Positions 60,221 to 64,000 of a stretch of 64,000 nt of DNA are shown piece after piece; the stretch's first letter is position 1; the number at the start of each line of letters is the position of its first letter. The notes beneath the pieces were generated by a model. That model was not told the DNA's origin and ran no database searches. It saw only the letters and a program-made list of their open reading frames with translations. The DNA comes from Parasponia andersonii. Taxonomy: Eukaryota > Streptophyta > Magnoliopsida > Rosales > Cannabaceae. Location of the stretch: assembly GCA_002914805.1 (NCBI GenBank), contig JXTB01000166.1, forward strand, positions 368,660-432,659. The letters run 5' to 3'. Position numbers and translations under genes: made by a program.

Positions 60221-60660
60221 AAGACTTTTGGTGACGAAATAATGCATCGGCAGAAAACTAAGAAATGCATAGGCAAAAGAGTTTTGACTTTTGCTGATAC
60301 ATTTTTTCATCAATGACTATGGTTAGCAAAAAACCGTAGTTAAAAGGCACTTTCTGATGCAAATTAAAAGTCATCGGTAAAAGTCTTATTTATCGACACA
60401 CACGTGAGAGACTTTTTCAGACGCTCTATTTTCATCAACAAAAGAATTTTGTCGATGAAAGCATGCCATAAAGTTCTATTTTTGCTGATGCAAAAATACG
60501 TTAGTGAAAGTGTTTAAAAAGTAAAATTAAATAAAATTAAAATACATATCTCCACGAAAAAGCTCGTTGGTAAAAATATTTTTAATAATTTATTAGAAAA
60601 ATAGAAATTCGTTTTCTGACCAAAAAAACATGTCGGGAAGGGTATTTTCAAAAATTTTTA
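60221..60660. repeat. Subterminal repeats of the CACTA element
   Basis: About a dozen 10-13-base variants of CTTTTGCTGATG and its complement CATCGGTAAAAG (GCATCGGCAGAAAA, CTTTTGCTGATAC, CATCGGTAAAAGTC, TTGTCGATGAAAG, TTTTGCTGATGCAAAA, CGTTGGTAAAAA). In this superfamily such arrays bind the element's own TNPA protein. Confidence 0.8.
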
Positions 60661-60709
60661 AAAATATTTTTTATGGACATTTTCTGACTTGCGTGCTCAG
60701 CGTCTTTCT

Positions 60710-61640
60710 CGGCTAACTACTACTTCAAGATAGTGATGATCTCAGAGACTTGTCCCTACTAGCAGCCCTCAATCCTCTTGTACTCTTCAACCGAAGGAGT
60801 GCTCCAACCCTTTCTGCCATCTAGATCTAGTCATAGAGCCTAGGACATGATCTGGAACTTGTCAACCTTTTCTGACCCTACCATGGACTCAACAGACGAA
60901 GCAACATCCCTAGGATCAAATTGAAAATGTGCTTGAGTCTGAATGAGGGCCTTTGCTCTAAAGACAACCATCTCTGCGTAAAAAATAAAAATAAGAATTA
61001 AATTAATTTATAATTTTCATACATAAACAAATTATGTTAAACAAATAGAATAAATACTTGCATGTTTCTCTTGGGTGTACTCATTCCACCAACTAGACAC
61101 CTTGTGATGGCAATTCTTAAAATAGTCTATAGGGCTCATTGGCTCTCCACTCTCTGGGTTGCCCTAAAAAAAATAAGAGACATAGTTAGATTATTTACTT
61201 TAAAGCATTTAGTATGACTTAGAGAAAATATTAGACTTTTTTTACCGTTGCTTTCATCTGACTAATAATGGTAGACATCTTGTTAGCAAGAAGGCTTAGA
61301 GTGATTTTCCAAGTTTTGTACAAAGAATTTCTATAAAAATACATAATAAGTTACTAGTTTAACAATTAGCTATAATTTCTAAATAATTAATATTTTTTTA
61401 TATAAAGAACACTAATTACCTGAAACTCTTGAGAAGCGGAATGAATGCTTTATTAATCTAATGGAATAATCTTATTCGAATTGACCTCAGTAAAAGTCAA
61501 ATACTTCTCTCCGCCCATTTCCCTTAAATGCGTCTACATTTAGTTTTGCCAATTATATAAATATGCCATCATAGACTGCTTACTAGAGTCTATGAAGAGA
61601 ATATTGGTCAGAGAATACTCAAACTTCACCTGTGAAATTA
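60710..61640 (-). pseudogene. CACTA TNPA-like (Transposase_24-type) remnant
   Basis: Minus strand. NPESGEPMSPIDYFKN and WWNEYTQEKHA (61165-61070) match the part of plant CACTA second proteins where a Thr/Lys-rich 'LFKETHTRK...W' helix is followed by a coiled coil; AKALIQTQAHFQFDP follows at 60950-60910. LYKTWKITLSLLANKMSTII lies at 61320-61270. Interrupted by stops and AT-rich intron-like segments, so non-functional. Confidence 0.6.
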
Positions 61641-62579
61641 AAATGAAAAATTATTAATAAATAAGTAATTTATTGAAATGAATTAAAATAAAAGTTTAAA
61701 GAAACTCACTCACCTCCATCCGGTTCAAGATGACTTCAATATCGGGGTAAAGGCTGAGATGGTATCTCTAAGTATCTTAGCAAGAATATTCAAGAATATC
61801 TTGCCATGGTTTAAGATAGATTTGCCTATCTACCACAAAACTTGACCTTTAGGCAGTCGGTCGTAAGCCTCCTAAATTCTTTCTCGACCAAAAATCTCTT
61901 ATCTCCTCTCTGACCCTCTTTTCCTTAGAGTCATGTCAATCATTCCAAAGCCAAAATTGGAGGTAGCACTAGCCACTAGGAGGGGGAGTGCTTCCAGGGC
62001 TAGATATCCCACAAAAAATATTGTCAGAGTTTAAAAATGTTGCATAACAATATAGGAGTAAAAAATTTTCGCAACACTACACACAGTACAGTATAAAATT
62101 AAATTACATCATCAAATAGTTCATTCTCTTCTTTAGAACTTGTATCAGTATCATCATGAAGTTTGACTTTTTTATCATCGTATTCCTTTAGAGTTTTGTC
62201 TTTTAACTTATCATCATCAACTAAGAAGTCATCGGGGATCATAACCTTGATCGATAAGTACATCAATAATATTGACTTTATCTAGTTCAACATTTTCCGG
62301 ATGAAATAAAATATTTTCTATTTTCAGAAGCTCCACCCACAATTGTAATGATAAAGAATTCGCCTCTTGCGAAATAAGGACATCAGTGCTTGTTGATGTA
62401 TTATTAGATACATCTTCTGTATCTAGAAAGCCTCATATATTTTAATGTGTATACTTGTTAACAAGTTTTCACAATAATCTATTCTTATCATCATTAGTAT
62501 AATAAATCAGCTCTGCTTATGATGCAAGTATAAATAGGTCATCTATGTACTGGTAAAGTCCTATATATATATACTTGTG
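61641..62579. other. CACTA interior between TNPA-like and TNPD-like remnants
   Basis: AT-rich with short patches that may belong to either gene: an Asp/Glu-rich minus-strand patch at 62110-62260 and charged patches at 61850-61960. No continuous frame. Confidence 0.45.
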
Positions 62580-62890
62580 AAGTATTTTTCTAGTTAAATC
62601 CATTTTTTTCTTAGATCAGGGTCGAACCACCTTCATTTAAACAAGAATACGTTACACTAATTCATGTATGATAACTCTAAAACTTGTTCTAGCACACCAC
62701 ATAAGTAGTTTCTATCAGACCAAGGAATGCATAAATCACAATTCTAAGTGTTGCATTTAATGTTGCGCTTCCTAACTAAAAGTTTTACCCAGTTTGCCAC
62801 ATAACCAGGATAGAACGAAGTTGAGAAGTTGGATCTATTAGCCAACATATATAATTTATCGTTGAGCTCATCTAAACTTGATGCTCATAA
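62580..62890 (-). pseudogene. CACTA TNPD remnant, DUF4216 part
   Basis: Minus strand. NYLCGVLEQVLELSYMN (~62710-62660) matches the DYYGVLxEIxEL.Y core of DUF4216 (PF13952), followed by NVFLFK and RWFDPDLRKK, the F-K-C-x-WFD motif. Upstream FYPGYVANWVKLL (~62825) matches the GYVVNG.RF segment. Several in-frame stops, including one inside the F-K-x-x-WFD motif. Confidence 0.68.
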
Positions 62891-63339
62891 TTGATTTATC
62901 TAAAAGAAAGATACCATTAGATAAAGCTTAGTTTAAGAATCGGATTAGCAAAATTTATAAAATTACATACTAACGACTTACTCGAGGCTTAAACCGTGAA
63001 GGAAACACAACTTCTTATTATTGTTCCAGGTTTATACTATCTTTAACCTCCAACTCTCTCATATGCTCATTACATGTATGTATTATCATACATTAGAAAA
63101 GTTCTATTAAATTTGAACATAAAATGCATAAGGATATAAAGTACTTAATATATTTTTGTATTTTCAAGGTTGTTCATAACGTACCATTCAGCTTTAAGTC
63201 GTTCAGATGACTTAAGAATAACAATTTCTTTTATTCCCAAAGGATGAGTAACTAACTTAAAGACCAAAAATATGTAGTTCAGATGAGTAGAGATAACAAC
63301 TTCATTACAATCAAGTCAATTGAAATGATCCCCGACACC

Positions 63340-63770
63340 CTGTAAATATATGGAGAAAAATGTAAGGGCCTCGTTAACAATATGCACTTCAGCAGTAGAT
63401 CCTTCTTGATGTACCTAATTTTGAATATACTATGTGTAAACACCCATAACTTGCTCAGTCAGATACATCTATATAAAATGAATAGGGTCACCAAGTTTTG
63501 CCCCTTTTGGCAAATAAAGAATCAAGTGAACTATTATATCAAAAAAGACATGTGAGAATATTCTTTCTAACTTAGCCAATATAGTTACAACATCATCTCC
63601 CAGCTTTTCTAGAGCAACCGAATTCAATGTGGGTGTATAAATCTTTTGGAAAATAAAACACAGCACAATGATAGTCTCCTAGATTTCCTTTTTCAAGTGT
63701 GGTCTAATCCTAGCAGGTAATAGACATTGAAAAAAGAGATGACAATCATACAATTTTAAACTAAATATCT
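63340..63770 (-). pseudogene. CACTA TNPD remnant, DUF4218 part
   Basis: Minus strand. KLYDCHLFFQCLLPARIRP (~63757-63700) corresponds to the LKSHDCHVLLQRLLP start of DUF4218 (PF13960); VTILAKLERIFSHVFFDIIV and HLILYLPKGAKLGDPIHF (63595-63475) to LCKLEKIFPPAFFDVMVHL; EGSTAEVHIVNEALTF (~63405-63360) to EGSIAEGYI..EALTF. Stops occur between these blocks. Full TNPD proteins also have a Transposase_21 part, which would lie beyond the right edge. Confidence 0.75.
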
Positions 63771-64000
63771 TGTCTTCTATTTCACTCATATTTTTTGCTA
63801 GATTGAATGTAACCCATTAAGAAATTGGACAAACTTGATGAACTTTCAAAGCTACTTTTGCTCCCAAGGACTTAAAATGTAAGAAGTATGTGACTTCTGT
63901 CACCTATTTTTCATTTTGTATAAATTCAATTCCTTCCATTTCTCTTTGATACTTAGGAGAGTTCTTAAGACATTTTAATACATATTCTCTCGATATACAT

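Larger units (their letters stand above)
60211..64000 (-). mobile_element. CACTA (En/Spm) DNA transposon, right edge cut by window
   Basis: The left end CACGAGAAAGAAGACTTTTG is a decayed CACTACGAGAAA-type terminus. About 450 bases of subterminal repeats follow (60221-60660), then minus-strand remains of the second transposase gene (TNPA/Transposase_24-like, 60710-61640) and the main transposase (TNPD: DUF4216 and DUF4218 parts, 62580-63770). Gene order and orientation are as in plant CACTA elements, with TNPD upstream. The element carries many in-frame stops and its other end is beyond the window. Confidence 0.82.

Noticed and set aside
1-64000. CRISPR arrays, bacterial operons, rRNA or tRNA genes
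   Set aside because: None found. The only tRNA-related signals are retrotransposon primer-binding sites. Direct repeats seen are LTRs, minisatellites or tandem duplications.

Overview
This is a repeat-rich, AT-rich piece of nuclear DNA from a flowering plant, probably a eudicot. Evidence for a plant is a CASP-like gene, a first exon of the plant DUF662/golgin family, and plant lineages of LTR retrotransposon (Tekay, Tat, Athila, Tork), plus a CACTA transposon and MITEs. The species cannot be named from the sequence alone. Most of the window is layered mobile-element debris. Only one complete host gene is visible.

Layout: (1) 1-8549 is a Tekay-type Ty3/Gypsy chromovirus on the + strand. The window opens inside its left LTR, and a stub of leader sequence follows its right LTR. 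(2) 8591-8788 and 19608-20040 are two pieces of an older Athila-type gag fossil on the minus strand. They are split by a 10.8 kb Tat-lineage Ty3/Gypsy element (8789-19607, minus strand, target-site duplication AAAAC). Between pol and its 3' LTR this Tat element carries a spliced antisense gene with its own TATA box and poly(A) signal. (3) 21215-21352 is an orphan first exon of a DUF662/RAB6-interacting-golgin-like gene. (4) 21699-23100 is a shrunken relative of the Tat element. (5) 23490-31602 holds two ~1.4-1.65 kb direct repeats around ~2.2 kb of unidentified sequence with a minisatellite. The left repeat is interrupted by a 2880-bp Tekay solo LTR (TSD GTTGA). (6) 32832-42505 is a second, older Tekay element (TSD ATATA) whose 5' LTR contains a 600-bp tandem duplication. 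(7) 42762-51857, minus strand, is an intact three-exon CASP-like membrane protein gene. Its second intron is 8.1 kb long because it contains a Tork-like Ty1/Copia element (45529-51085). (8) 51858-60210 is mostly intergenic, with MITE-like elements and a probable Gypsy LTR. (9) 60211-64000 is the 3' part of a decayed CACTA transposon running off the right edge.

The host genes do not form a pathway. The interest lies in how the transposons sit: copia inside a host intron, Tekay ending 257 bp beyond a host stop codon, an element inside an element, and a passenger gene transcribed against its own retrotransposon. LTR comparisons by eye suggest that the Tat and first Tekay elements are the youngest (about 4-5% LTR difference), the copia element is older (about 7%) and the second Tekay older still (about 8-10%).
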